From: Prosthecobacter sp. SYSU 5D2
GTDB lineage: Bacteria; Verrucomicrobiota; Verrucomicrobiia; Verrucomicrobiales; Verrucomicrobiaceae
Direction: 5' to 3'
DNA length: 64,000 nt
NCBI RefSeq assembly: GCF_039655865.1
Contig: NZ_JBBYXL010000003.1
Location: forward strand, 496,001-560,000
Part shown: positions 26,694 to 35,876 of the stretch, in pieces
How positions within the stretch are numbered: position 1 is the stretch's first letter
How the letters are laid out: every line of letters starts with the position of its first letter
The notes under the pieces: generated by a model
The model's database searches: none
What the model was told of the DNA's origin: nothing
What the model saw: the letters and a program-made list of their open reading frames with translations, nothing else
Translations under genes and position numbers: made by a program

Positions 26694-28178
26694 ATGAATA
26701 CCCTTCGCCGCGATCTGCCCGCCTCCCTTGTTGTCTTTCTCGTCGCAGTTCCGCTGTCTCTCGGCATCGCCTTTGCCTCCGGCGCGCCCATCATGGCCGG
26801 CCTCATCGGCGCCGTGGTCGGCGGCATCATTACCGGACTTCTCGCTGGCTCGCCCCTCCAGGTTTCTGGCCCGGCCGCCGGCCTCACCGTCGTCGTGGCG
26901 GGCCTGGTGCAGCAGTACGGCTGGGAAACCATGTGCGTCATCACCGCCTGCGCTGGCGCATTGCAATTTTTGTTAGGCATGTTCAAGGTCGCCCGCGGCA
27001 CGCTCATCATCGCCCCGGCCGTCGTACACGGCATGCTCGCAGGCATCGGCATCTCCATCGCCCTGGCGCAGATTCATGTCGTGCTCGGCGCGGATCCTCA
27101 GAGCTCTCCTTTGGTGAATTTGATCACCCTTCCCAAGCAGCTCGGTCTCATCAATCCCTCAGCCGCCATCCTCGGATTCCTCACCATCGCCGTCCTCATC
27201 CTCTGGAATAAGCTGACCTTCAAGGCTCTCAAGATGATTCCGGGGCCGCTCGCCGCCGTTGCCCTGGGCACCACCGTTTCCATCGTCGCCGGCATGGAGG
27301 TCAGCCGTGTGGACCTGCCGGAGAAATTTGAATTCACCAGCCTCGCCCTCCCCACCGACTGGAGCGGATTCACCATCGCCGTCCTCACCGTCGCCATCAT
27401 CGCCAGCATCGAGTCCCTCCTCTGCGCCGTCGCCACGGACAAGCTGCACTCCGGCGTCCGCTCAGATCTGGACAAGGAGCTGCGCGCCCAGGGCGTTGGC
27501 AATCTCGCCTCCGGCCTCCTCGGCGGCCTGCCCATCACCGGCGTCATCGTCCGTTCCTCCGCCAACATCATTGCCGGTGGTGTCAGCCGCTGGTCAGCCG
27601 TCTTTCACGGCGTCTGGATCCTCATCTTCGCCCTGTTCCTGGGCGGCGTCATCGAGCAGGTCCCTCTTGCCGTCCTGGCGGGCCTTCTGGTCCACGTCGG
27701 CATCAATCTGGTGAACCTCCACCACATCCGCGAGCTCCGTACCCACAACGAAGCGCCCATCTACTTTGCCACGTTGTTGGGAGTGACCTGCGTCAACCTC
27801 CTCGCCGGTGTCGGTATCGGTCTAGGCCTCTCCGTTTTCTTCGCCCTCCGCCGCCTTTCCCTCACCGATATCAAGATCGAGCAGCGCCAGGACAAATGGC
27901 ATGTCCTCATCGAGGGCACCCTCACCTTTGCCTGCGTACCCAGGCTCAATGCCGCCCTTTCCACCATTCCTCCCGGCCGCCATGTGGACATTGACCTCGC
28001 CGTGGACTTTGTGGACCACGCCGCCTTTGAATCCCTCCACGGCTGGCGTGAAAACCACGAGAAAACCGGCGGCCACGTGGACATCGATGAAACCCACGAA
28101 GAATGGTACAAACCCGCCAGTGAAGGCAAACCGCGCCGGGGCAAAACCCTCAGGCGCACCGTCAAATCCCTCCTTTGA
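26694..28178 (+). CDS. SulP family anion transporter with short STAS domain
   Basis: The 494-residue transporter shows the SulP hallmark GSPLQVSGPAAGLTVVVAGL near residue 55 and about 10-12 membrane segments. The C-terminal STAS domain (from about residue 400; WHVLIEGTLTFACVPRLNAA, FVDHAAFESLHGW) is compact and ends in a basic tail. SulP proteins carry sulfate, bicarbonate or other anions, often with sodium. Substrate is unclear, and neither a carbonic anhydrase nor sulfate assimilation gene is adjacent. The ATG at 26694 directly precedes the first family residues. A DUF2490 gene follows 123 bp later. Confidence 0.9.
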   Translation: MNTLRRDLPASLVVFLVAVPLSLGIAFASGAPIMAGLIGAVVGGIITGLLAGSPLQVSGPAAGLTVVVAGLVQQYGWETMCVITACAGALQFLLGMFKVARGTLIIAPAVVHGMLAGIGISIALAQIHVVLGADPQSSPLVNLITLPKQLGLINPSAAILGFLTIAVLILWNKLTFKALKMIPGPLAAVALGTTVSIVAGMEVSRVDLPEKFEFTSLALPTDWSGFTIAVLTVAIIASIESLLCAVATDKLHSGVRSDLDKELRAQGVGNLASGLLGGLPITGVIVRSSANIIAGGVSRWSAVFHGVWILIFALFLGGVIEQVPLAVLAGLLVHVGINLVNLHHIRELRTHNEAPIYFATLLGVTCVNLLAGVGIGLGLSVFFALRRLSLTDIKIEQRQDKWHVLIEGTLTFACVPRLNAALSTIPPGRHVDIDLAVDFVDHAAFESLHGWRENHEKTGGHVDIDETHEEWYKPASEGKPRRGKTLRRTVKSLL

Positions 28179-28301
28179 CCTAACTCAAAGTTCAGCGGTA
28201 TTTCCGTCATCAGGCCCGGCATCCGGAGCTCCGGCACCCGCCGGTCTAAAGGCATTCATTCCTTGCCAGACCGCCCTCACTGGGTACGTAAAATTTTGCC
28301 C

Positions 28302-29048
28302 ATGATGAAGCGCACCCTGTTCACCATCCTCGCCCTTGTTTGCCTGGCCGCTCCGCTTGCCGCCTCAGACAATGTCCACGATTCCAACGGCCATCTCTGG
28401 TTCATTTATAATGGCGACCACCAGTTCGGCAGCAGTCCTTGGGGCCTCCACCTGGAGGGCCAGGTCCGCCGTGCGGAGATGGGGGACGAATGGCAGCAGT
28501 GGCTCATCCGTCCGGGCATCAACTACACCCTCAGCCCCACCCTCCAGTTCAGCGCCGGCTGGGCCTACGCCATGACTTATCGTTATGGCGACTACCCGGT
28601 CGCGTTTGACTTCCCTGAGCACCGCGCCTGGGAGCAGGTTGTTTACACCGCCAAAGCCCTCGGCCTCGAATGGCAGCACCGCCTGCGCCTGGAGCAGCGC
28701 TGGATCGGCGAAATGGAAGGCGCGGGCAATGACTGGAACGTCGAAAACTGGCGTTATGAAAACCGCCTCCGTTACCTCCTGCGCACCACCATTCCCCTCA
28801 CGGAAAGCAAGCGCACCTTCCTCATTCTCTGGGATGAAGTCATGTTTAACTTTGGCAACAACGTCAGCGGCAACCATTTCGACCAAAACCGCGCCTTCAT
28901 TGGCATCGGCCACAAGCTCAGTGAGCACACCCGCATGGAGTTCGGCTTCATGGAGCAGACCCTCCAGCGCCGCGGCGGCCGCATCTGGGAGCACAACCAC
29001 ACCTTCGGCCTCTGGTTCATGACCAAGTGGCCCTTCAAGACCCTCTGA
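28302..29048 (+). CDS. DUF2490 family outer-membrane-type protein
   Basis: The 248-residue product has a signal peptide (MMKRTLFTILALVCLAAPLAAS) and a beta-rich body with alternating aromatic residues and the DUF2490 features QWLIRPGINYTLSPT, HRAWEQVVY, WQHRLRLEQRW and YENRLRYLLR. The family is thought to form small outer-membrane barrels of unknown function. The upstream in-frame ATG at 28263 would add residues ahead of the signal peptide, so 28302 is used. The stop is part of a hairpin shared with the convergent gene. Confidence 0.8.
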   Translation: MMKRTLFTILALVCLAAPLAASDNVHDSNGHLWFIYNGDHQFGSSPWGLHLEGQVRRAEMGDEWQQWLIRPGINYTLSPTLQFSAGWAYAMTYRYGDYPVAFDFPEHRAWEQVVYTAKALGLEWQHRLRLEQRWIGEMEGAGNDWNVENWRYENRLRYLLRTTIPLTESKRTFLILWDEVMFNFGNNVSGNHFDQNRAFIGIGHKLSEHTRMEFGFMEQTLQRRGGRIWEHNHTFGLWFMTKWPFKTL

Positions 29049-29084
29049 GAATGAGTGGCACTTGCTCAGCGCCATCATTTCTCA
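29046..29084. terminator. Hairpin containing both convergent stop codons
   Basis: TGAGAATGA-G-TGGC (29046-29059) pairs with GCCA-TCATTTCTCA (29071-29084), with two single-base bulges. The left arm starts with the TGA of the DUF2490 gene and the right arm ends with the stop of the opposing gene. No T tract is present beyond it. Confidence 0.5.
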
Positions 29085-29864
29085 CTGCGGCCCCATCATT
29101 CCCTGCCCCATCGGCACCACATCCTCCTTGATGCGCTTTTCCATCGGCACCTTGAGCTTCTCCTCCAGTTGTTTCATCACATTGATCAGGCTCGGCGTCT
29201 TTTTATTTTGGTCATAGGACACCTTTAATAAATCATACGCCTTCTGCCACAAAGCCGGGTCGCTTGTACTGGCATACTGATACGCCGACAGCCGCGCATA
29301 CCGGACGTCTTTGGAAAGCTCATACACCTTCAGATAGGCGTCTCCCGCCTTTGTCGGGTCCACCACCCGGCGCTCATACACCTCCGCCAGGGTGTTCCAT
29401 AGCCGGGTGCTTTGCGGCAGCACCCGCAGCCCTTCTTGCAGGATATCCACGCCGCGCTGGATGTGGTCGTGAAACAGCTTCCCCCGTACCGCCGGATTCA
29501 GCTCTGTCCTGCCCAGGTAATTTGTCGCCGCATTGTAGGCCATGTGCCAGGCCGCCTCATCCCAGTACTTGTCATAGCGCGGTTGCAGCGTCGTCGTCAG
29601 GCGAAAATAAGAGTCCACCCGCGCCCAGTCCACATTCGCCCAGGAATCATACGCCTGCAGGTACGTGAGGCTGGCCACCAGCGACCGCATCCCGCCCAGG
29701 GACGCCGCAATGCCCATCTGGCCGATGCTGTCGCGCACGCTCATGTCCAGCGGCGCGCTCAGCAGCTTCACCTCACGCAGGTAGCGCGTGGCAGCTTCCT
29801 CCACGGGCAGCTTTACCACGCCCAGAAGCAGGATCACCATCAGAGCTTGCAGCTTCCTTTTCAT
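29082..29864 (-). CDS. TPR-like helical protein in an ABC transporter operon
   Basis: The 260-residue protein has a hydrophobic N-terminus (LQALMVILLLGVVKLPVEEA) that is either a signal or an anchor, followed by helical pairs resembling tetratricopeptide repeats (YLQAYDSWANVDWARVDSYF, LWNTLAEVYERRVVDPTKAG, WQKAYDLLKVSYDQNKKTPS). It is the last gene of the ABC-2 operon; its ATG overlaps the permease stop by one base (TGATG), which suggests translational coupling and a linked role. I do not recognise a named family. Confidence 0.65.
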   Translation of the reverse strand: MKRKLQALMVILLLGVVKLPVEEAATRYLREVKLLSAPLDMSVRDSIGQMGIAASLGGMRSLVASLTYLQAYDSWANVDWARVDSYFRLTTTLQPRYDKYWDEAAWHMAYNAATNYLGRTELNPAVRGKLFHDHIQRGVDILQEGLRVLPQSTRLWNTLAEVYERRVVDPTKAGDAYLKVYELSKDVRYARLSAYQYASTSDPALWQKAYDLLKVSYDQNKKTPSLINVMKQLEEKLKVPMEKRIKEDVVPMGQGMMGPQ

Positions 29865-30751
29865 CAGAGTTCCTTCTCCACAAAGAGCAGGTGGGACACC
29901 ACGCAGTAGCCCACCACATACATGGCCGCCGTGCCCAGCATCACCTGCGTGGCCGCCCAGGTCACCACCTCCCCCTGGATCACATTTTCCACCACGTCAA
30001 AAACACCCAGGTCCGGCGTCAGGATGGCCAGCAGCGCGGACAGCCCCTTTTCCATCACCTCCGTCATCTTCCCATTGAGGAAAAAATCCCGCATCATGGC
30101 CTGCCCATGGCCGATGATGACCGCACAAAAGGTGATCACCACCGTGAACAGCGTGCTGCTGGCAAAGCAGGACACCATCATCGCCAGGGAAGCGACCACC
30201 GCCGCCTTCAAAAAGACCGCCAGCACCCCCAGGTGCAGATTCCACGTCAGCCCCTGCTTGGCCACATAGCCTTTCAGGAATTCCAGATCCCCCTGCTCCT
30301 GCACATTCAGCGCCTCCACCATCTGCGACAGCAGCAGCTTCTCCCGCAAATAAAGAACCCCGCTAAAGGCGATGTCCATCAGGATCAAACCCGCTCCAAT
30401 CAGCAAAATCACCCCCAGCAGCTTGCCCAGCAGGTATTCATAACGCGGCACCGGTTTGGATAAAATCGTGTAGAGCGTCCGGTCCTCCAGATCCCGTGGC
30501 AGCAGCAGCGCCGTGGCCACGATGGCAATCACGATGCTGAAAACCTGCAGCGCGCCAAAGGAGACATCCTTGAGCTGCTTAAGCTGCTGCTCCGGATTCA
30601 GCACCGGAAAGGCAAAACCCGCCGCCACCACGATGAAGCTGAACACGAGCAGAAAGACCAGGATCTTCATGCGCAGAAGCTGCGTCACCGTCGCCGCAGC
30701 CAGCGTCCAGATTCGCGCCGGAGAAAAATTCGTATGGGACTTGGAGGCCAT
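29864..30751 (-). CDS. ABC-2 type transporter permease
   Basis: The 295-residue protein has about six membrane segments and the ABC-2 permease phrase ATALLLPRDLEDRTLYTILSKP, typical of transporters with GldA/Nod-type ATPases. The N-terminus (ARIWTLAAATVTQLLRMKIL) is the usual cytoplasmic lead helix. Its ATPase partner is encoded 29 bp upstream. It probably exports a lipid, polysaccharide or peptide or acts in envelope biogenesis; the substrate is not apparent. Confidence 0.85.
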   Translation of the reverse strand: MASKSHTNFSPARIWTLAAATVTQLLRMKILVFLLVFSFIVVAAGFAFPVLNPEQQLKQLKDVSFGALQVFSIVIAIVATALLLPRDLEDRTLYTILSKPVPRYEYLLGKLLGVILLIGAGLILMDIAFSGVLYLREKLLLSQMVEALNVQEQGDLEFLKGYVAKQGLTWNLHLGVLAVFLKAAVVASLAMMVSCFASSTLFTVVITFCAVIIGHGQAMMRDFFLNGKMTEVMEKGLSALLAILTPDLGVFDVVENVIQGEVVTWAATQVMLGTAAMYVVGYCVVSHLLFVEKEL

Positions 30752-30780
30752 GAAAAGATAAAATTAAATCGCAGTTCGTC

Positions 30781-31683
30781 TCAGCGTTTGCCGTCCGGGC
30801 GGGAGGCCGCCGCACCCGGCGCTGCCTCCTCTGTCGCTTCCAGAAACAGACGCTCCAGCGTCGTCCGGGGATGCCCGCTGCGGATCAGCTTCGCCTGCCC
30901 GCTCCGCTCCACCAGCCGGGTGATCTCCGCCAGCAGCTCAGGGGAAGCATCCTCCAGCACCAGCTCCGTATGGTTTTCCACCGCGATGAGTTCATCCACC
31001 CGGCCCTCACGCATCATCTTGCCATGTGCCATGATGCCCACGCGGTCGCACACTTCCTGCATCTGCTCCAGCAGGTGGCTCGTCACCAGTACCGTGATGC
31101 CCTCCTTTTTAAAACCCAGCACCAGGTCCCGGATCTTCCGCGATCCCGCCGGGTCCACGCCCGCTGTCGGCTCATCCAGCACGATCAGCCTCGGCCGGTG
31201 CAGCAGCGCCTGCGCCAGCCCCAGCCGCTGCAGCATCCCCTTGGAGTAGCCCGCCACACGCCGGTCCGCCGCATCCTCCAGCCCCGTCAGCGCCAGCATC
31301 TCCCGCGCCCGGTCTTTTAGCTCCTTGCCACCCATGCTGCATAGCCGCCCGTAAAACAGCAACGTTTCCATCCCGTTCAGGTGCTTATAAAAATACGGAT
31401 TCTCCGGCAGGAAACCAACCTCCGTCCGGCTCGCCACCTCCGTGCTCGACCGGCCAAAAATCGTCGTCCGGCCCCGCGTCGGCGCGAGCAGGCCCAGGAT
31501 CGCCTTCATTGTCGTGGACTTGCCCGACCCGTTCGGCCCGATCAGCCCGTACACCTCCCCCGACTTCACCTCCAGCGACAGGTCCTGCACCGCCACAAAC
31601 GCCTTCTTCCCCAGCCCCCCTTTGAAAACCTTCGTCAGGTTCTCCACAGTCACAGCAGGGGCATGGGCAGCAAGTTCAGACAT
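30781..31683 (-). CDS. ABC transporter ATP-binding protein
   Basis: The 300-residue ATPase has Walker A G49-PNGSGKST-57, a Q-loop region (TEVGFLPENPYFYKHLNGME), signature-like YSKGMLQRL and Walker B LIVLDEPTAGVDP. The C-terminal extension after about residue 220 is typical of ABC-2 exporters. It energises the membrane protein encoded next. The start at 31683 follows from the family N-terminus (VENLTKVFKGG); the open frame to 31728 runs into a dispersed repeat. It is the first gene of a three-gene operon. Confidence 0.92.
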   Translation of the reverse strand: MSELAAHAPAVTVENLTKVFKGGLGKKAFVAVQDLSLEVKSGEVYGLIGPNGSGKSTTMKAILGLLAPTRGRTTIFGRSSTEVASRTEVGFLPENPYFYKHLNGMETLLFYGRLCSMGGKELKDRAREMLALTGLEDAADRRVAGYSKGMLQRLGLAQALLHRPRLIVLDEPTAGVDPAGSRKIRDLVLGFKKEGITVLVTSHLLEQMQEVCDRVGIMAHGKMMREGRVDELIAVENHTELVLEDASPELLAEITRLVERSGQAKLIRSGHPRTTLERLFLEATEEAAPGAAASRPDGKR

Positions 31684-31726
31684 GGTCAGGTTTCTCTCCA
31701 ATGAAGGGATACCCGCCTGCCCTGTC

Positions 31727-31785
31727 AATCATTCGTTCCCGCTTCGCGGGATCATTCGTCATTCTTCATTCGCCATTCTTCATTC
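31727..31785. repeat. Dispersed intergenic repeat with CCCGC-TTC-GCGGG hairpin
   Basis: TCAATCATTCGTTCCCGC-TTC-GCGGGATCATTCGTCATTC, then further TTCATTCG/CCATTCTTCATTC units. It is the longest copy of the TCATTCGTCATTC repeat in the window and sits in the divergent promoter region between the ABC ATPase and the large permease. The stem is 31738-31750. Confidence 0.75.
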
Positions 31786-31868
31786 CCCTCCCCTTCCCCC
31801 TCGCCATCCTCCAAATCATCAGTCATAAATCATCAATCATAAGTCCCGCCCTCGCCCGTATATTCACT

Positions 31869-34800
31869 ATGTCCTTGTTCTCCTTCGTCCTCTCCTCGGC
31901 CCGGCACTATTGGCGCGGACATCTCGGCCTGCTGCTCGGGGCCTTTCTCGCCTCCGCCATTCTCAGCGGCTCCCTTCTTGTCGGCGATTCCGTCCGCGCC
32001 AGCCTCCGCCGGGTGGCCGATCTCCGCCTGGGCCAGATCCACGCCGGAGTCCTCGGTGGTGACCGCTGGTTCACGGAAACCCTGGCCTCGAAAGCAAACA
32101 CTACTCCCGCCATCATCGCTATCGGCTCCGCCGCCAGCTCCAATGGCCAGGTCCGCGTCAATGGAGCGCAGGTTCTCGGCGTCGAATCCGGCTTCTGGAA
32201 ACTCAGCACCAGCGGCAAAGCCATTGAGCTGACCCAGGGCCAGATCGCCCTCAATGAACCCCTCGCCCGCAAGCTCTCCGCCAAAGTGGGCGATACCGTC
32301 CTCATCCGCCTGGAGCGCCCCAGCGCCATCTCCCGCGATGCGCCTCTTTCCGGCAGCACCAATGAGGACGTCTCCCTCCGCCGCAGCGTCGGTGCCATCG
32401 TCAGCGCCGAGGACTTCGGCGCCTTCCAGCTCGTCGCCTCCCAGGTCTCCCCCGATTCCGTTTTTGTCCCCCTCGCCGACCTCCAGACCCAGATCGAAAT
32501 GGACGGCAAAATCAACGCCCTCCTCTCCTCCTCCCCCACCTTCGCCAGCGATACCGCCGCTCTGGAAAAAGCCAAATCCATCGCCGACTTCGCCCTCAAA
32601 ATAAAGCATGTGGAAGCTCCCCGCAAGGAGTGGGAAGTCAGCACCGACCGCGTCTTCATGGACCGCTCCCTCGCCACTGACCTCCTCGCTCGCGACCAGA
32701 GCTATGGCGTCCTCACCTACCTCGTCAACGGCTTCAAATCCGCCAAAGGGGCCACGCCTTACTCCATGGTCACCGCCACGGACAAACTTGATGTTAGGCC
32801 AAACGAGATCATCATCACCCAATGGCTCGCCGAGGACCACGGCCTCGTCATTGGCGACAAACTGGACATCATTTACTACGTCGTCGGCCTCGGCCGCGAA
32901 CTCAAAGAACAGACCGCCACCTTCACCGTCAGCGGCATCCTGCCCATGGACGATCCTAACGTCACCCGCGCCTGGACGCCTGACTTTCCCGGCGTCTCCG
33001 ACGTGGACAACTGCCGCGACTGGGACCCTGGCATCCCCATGGACACCAAGAAGATCCGCGACAAGGACGAAAAATACTGGGATGACTACAAAGGCACGCC
33101 CAAAGGTTTCATCAGCCTGGAAGACGGCAAAAAACTCTGGGCTAACCGCTTCGGCAACCTGACCTCCATTCGCTTCCCCGATGCAGGCGAGGACGAAGCC
33201 GCCCTTCAGGCCGAAGTCGTCTCCAGCCTCGCCCTCGCCGACATCGGCCTCACCCCCACCGACTTCAAAGGCCAAGCCACCGCCGCCGCCAAAGGCAGCG
33301 TGGATTTTGGCGGCCTCTTCATCGGCCTCAGCCTCTTCCTCATCGCCGCCGCCCTCATCTTCGCCGCCCTGCTTTTCCTCTTCACCCTGGAGCGCCGCTC
33401 CGCCCAGGTCGGCCTGCTTCTCGCCATGGGCTGGACCTCCAAAATGGTACGACGCTCCTTGTTAGGCGAAGCCGGAGTCCTTGCCGTCCTCGGGGCCGTC
33501 CTCGGTGTCTTCGGCGGCGAGCTTTATACCAAGCTCGCGCTGAAGGGCCTCAGTGGAGCCTGGTCCGGTGCTTCCCAGGGCCTCCCCCTTATATATTCAG
33601 GCAGCATCGCCACCAAGGCCGGTGCCGGCGTCGGAGCCGTCATCGTCGTCCTGCTCACATTGTGGTGGGCCAGCCGCCGTCTTTTCAAGCAGCAGGCCCG
33701 CGACCTCCTCAGCTCCTGGAGCGCCGATGATGCCTCCGCATGCCTCGCCTCCCGGCAGCCACTTTGGAGAAAACTCATGCCCTTCATCTGGCTCGGTGGT
33801 GCCGCCGCCCTCATGGCCGCAGGCACCCAGGCTACCGCCCCGGCGGCTGTCGCCGGCATGTTCTTCGGCAGCGGATTCCTCCTCCTCATGGGCGGCCTCT
33901 CCCTTGCCCGCCGCTGGATGCTCCGCTCCTCCGGCCTCGCCCACAGCCTCTGGCAGATCGGCGTCCGCAATGTCACCCGCCGCCCCTCCCGCAGCCTCGC
34001 CGTCATGGGCATGATGGCCGGCGGCATCTTCCTCGTCACCGCTGTCAATGCCTTCCGCATGAGCGCTGGCGACGTCACCGAACCCGCCTCCGGCACCGGC
34101 GGCTTCGCCCTCGTTGGCGAGTCCTCCCTGCCCATCTATGAAGACCTCAACACCCCCGCCGGTCGCGATGCCTTCGGCCTGGATGAAGAGCTTCTCAAAG
34201 ACGTCACCATCATCCCCTTCCGCGTTCGTCAGGGCGATGACGCCAGTTGCCTCAACCTCAACCGCGCCCAAAAACCCGTCCTCGTCGGCGTGGATCCCGC
34301 CAAGCTCGAAGGGCGCTTCAGCTTCGCTGGCGATGGCACCTGGACCGGCCTTAACGAACCCCTCCAGGCCATCGCCGACCAGGCCACCGCCATGTGGGGC
34401 CTCGGCCTCGGCGTCGGTGACGCGCTCGATTACCTCGACTCCTCCGGCAATCCCATCCAGGTCAAGCTGCACGCCATGCTCGCCGGGTCAGTCCTCCAGG
34501 GAAAAATGATCATCAGCGAGCAAGCCTTCCTCACCACCTATCCCGATGTCGCCGGTTACCGCGCCTTCCTCATTGATGCTCCGGCGGAAAAGATGGACGA
34601 AGTCAGCGCCCACCTCACCCGCCAGCTCGAGCCGCGCGGCCTCGCTCTTGAGCCCGCCAAAGACCGGCTCGAAACCTTCATGTCCGTGCAGAACACCTAC
34701 ATCGGCATCTTCACCGTCCTCGGCGGCCTCGGCGTCCTGTTAGGCACCGCCGGCCTCGGCATCCTCGTCGCCCGCCACGTCCTCGAGCGTCGCGGCGAGC

Positions 34801-35075
34801 TCGGCCTCATGCAAGCCGTCGGCTTCCAGCCCGCCTCCCTCCGCCGCCTCATTTTAGGCGAGCACATCGTCCTCCTCATCGCCGGTGTTTTGCTCGGCGT
34901 CCTCAGCGCCATCCTCGCCGTCTGGCCCAGCCTCCAGCAAGGCGGCACCTCCTTGCCCCTCCCCTTCCTCACCGCCCTCATCACCACCATCATCCTCTTC
35001 GGCATCCTCATCTGCTGGATCTCCGTTTCTGCGGCCGTGAGAGGCAAGCTGATTGAGGCGATTCGGCGGGAATAA
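31869..35075 (+). CDS. Large FtsX/MacB-type ABC permease
   Basis: The 1,068-residue membrane protein has the layout of large FtsX-type permeases: an N-terminal membrane helix (HLGLLLGAFLASAILSGSLL), a long extracytoplasmic domain, a first FtsX block (about residues 480-620, with LFLFTLERRSAQVGLLLAMG), a middle membrane pair, a second periplasmic domain and a final FtsX block (LGTAGLGILVARHVLERRGE). Such proteins work with an ATPase in lipoprotein release, cell-wall enzyme control or export. No cognate ATPase follows; the nearest is the divergent ABC-2 ATPase. An in-frame start at 31701 would lie in repeat DNA, so 31869 is used. Codon choice is strongly biased to C-ending codons. Confidence 0.87.
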   Translation: MSLFSFVLSSARHYWRGHLGLLLGAFLASAILSGSLLVGDSVRASLRRVADLRLGQIHAGVLGGDRWFTETLASKANTTPAIIAIGSAASSNGQVRVNGAQVLGVESGFWKLSTSGKAIELTQGQIALNEPLARKLSAKVGDTVLIRLERPSAISRDAPLSGSTNEDVSLRRSVGAIVSAEDFGAFQLVASQVSPDSVFVPLADLQTQIEMDGKINALLSSSPTFASDTAALEKAKSIADFALKIKHVEAPRKEWEVSTDRVFMDRSLATDLLARDQSYGVLTYLVNGFKSAKGATPYSMVTATDKLDVRPNEIIITQWLAEDHGLVIGDKLDIIYYVVGLGRELKEQTATFTVSGILPMDDPNVTRAWTPDFPGVSDVDNCRDWDPGIPMDTKKIRDKDEKYWDDYKGTPKGFISLEDGKKLWANRFGNLTSIRFPDAGEDEAALQAEVVSSLALADIGLTPTDFKGQATAAAKGSVDFGGLFIGLSLFLIAAALIFAALLFLFTLERRSAQVGLLLAMGWTSKMVRRSLLGEAGVLAVLGAVLGVFGGELYTKLALKGLSGAWSGASQGLPLIYSGSIATKAGAGVGAVIVVLLTLWWASRRLFKQQARDLLSSWSADDASACLASRQPLWRKLMPFIWLGGAAALMAAGTQATAPAAVAGMFFGSGFLLLMGGLSLARRWMLRSSGLAHSLWQIGVRNVTRRPSRSLAVMGMMAGGIFLVTAVNAFRMSAGDVTEPASGTGGFALVGESSLPIYEDLNTPAGRDAFGLDEELLKDVTIIPFRVRQGDDASCLNLNRAQKPVLVGVDPAKLEGRFSFAGDGTWTGLNEPLQAIADQATAMWGLGLGVGDALDYLDSSGNPIQVKLHAMLAGSVLQGKMIISEQAFLTTYPDVAGYRAFLIDAPAEKMDEVSAHLTRQLEPRGLALEPAKDRLETFMSVQNTYIGIFTVLGGLGVLLGTAGLGILVARHVLERRGELGLMQAVGFQPASLRRLILGEHIVLLIAGVLLGVLSAILAVWPSLQQGGTSLPLPFLTALITTIILFGILICWISVSAAVRGKLIEAIRRE

Positions 35076-35147
35076 CCAAAGGTAGGGACGCGCTGCGCCG
35101 CGTCCGACTTCCCTCTTCCGCCCACTTTCATCTCGCCACTTCGTCGT

Positions 35148-35615
35148 ATGAATACCATCCAGCTCCCCAAACTCGCCGGGGGCATTCTCGCCGCCATGCT
35201 CATCATGTCCTGCAATCCCGCATCCACTTTTTCACCTCCCGTTGGAGTCGCCAGCATCAAGCAGGAATCGATTGTCGCTTTGCCAAGATTCAATCGTTAC
35301 GATGCCCTGCTCGATGCCATCCCAAAGATGATCGCGTCTGGAGACTTCTCAACATCTGAAGAATTTCTAGACAGCTTCACCGGACTCTTCAGACAGGACG
35401 GCGTCCTTTATTTCCAACTCGGTGGCTCCCCGCAGGCACTGCGGGAATACACCACCGAAGCGAAAGTCCGGGAAATCCCAGGACCTTCAGTATTGGCCGC
35501 AGATTCCCCTGCATGGTGGCCCAATCGCGCCGATCCCAAAAACGCACCCTACCTTCAAATGATAGCAGGATCCATGAGTCAGGAACTCTACACCGAACGC
35601 ATGAATGGCCTTTAG
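35148..35615 (+). CDS. Putative lipoprotein of unknown function
   Basis: The 155-residue protein has a short signal sequence with a possible lipobox, LIMSC (Cys22), followed by a polar body with ASGDFSTSEEFLDSFTGLFR. No family is recognised. Its composition is less C-rich at third positions than the large permease upstream, from which it is separated by 72 bp. The lipoprotein call rests only on the signal sequence. Confidence 0.5.
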   Translation: MNTIQLPKLAGGILAAMLIMSCNPASTFSPPVGVASIKQESIVALPRFNRYDALLDAIPKMIASGDFSTSEEFLDSFTGLFRQDGVLYFQLGGSPQALREYTTEAKVREIPGPSVLAADSPAWWPNRADPKNAPYLQMIAGSMSQELYTERMNGL

Positions 35616-35672
35616 CCCCCAGCGGGACGCCCGAACCATCAACCGCTCTCCAGATCTAAAATCTCTCCCGCC

Positions 35673-35876
35673 ATGGATCACCTCCTCTTCGCCCTCATCC
35701 GCCTCATGATCTGGCCGTACAGCGCTTGGAAAACCTCGCTCGAGAACTCCCGCGTCGGCATCTCCCCATCCGAGCGCGACACCCTCCGTTTCTGGAAACG
35801 CTTCGCCATCTTCGGCACCCTGTTCATCCTGCTCGCCGTGGCGGGCCTCGTCGCCCTCGTCATCTTCAATGCCTAA
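35673..35876 (+). CDS. Small single-pass membrane protein
   Basis: The 67-residue product has an amphipathic N-terminal helix (DHLLFALIRLMIWPYSAW) and one C-terminal membrane segment (FAIFGTLFILLAVAGLVALV) behind a basic RFWKRF patch. I do not recognise a family, and its role is unknown. The open frame and typical membrane-helix pattern support it as a gene. Confidence 0.5.
   Translation: MDHLLFALIRLMIWPYSAWKTSLENSRVGISPSERDTLRFWKRFAIFGTLFILLAVAGLVALVIFNA

Noticed and set aside
1769-34745. Recurring GTTAGGC/GCCTAAC 7-mer
   Set aside because: About ten copies were noted in 64 kb, close to the roughly eight expected from base composition, so there is no clear enrichment.
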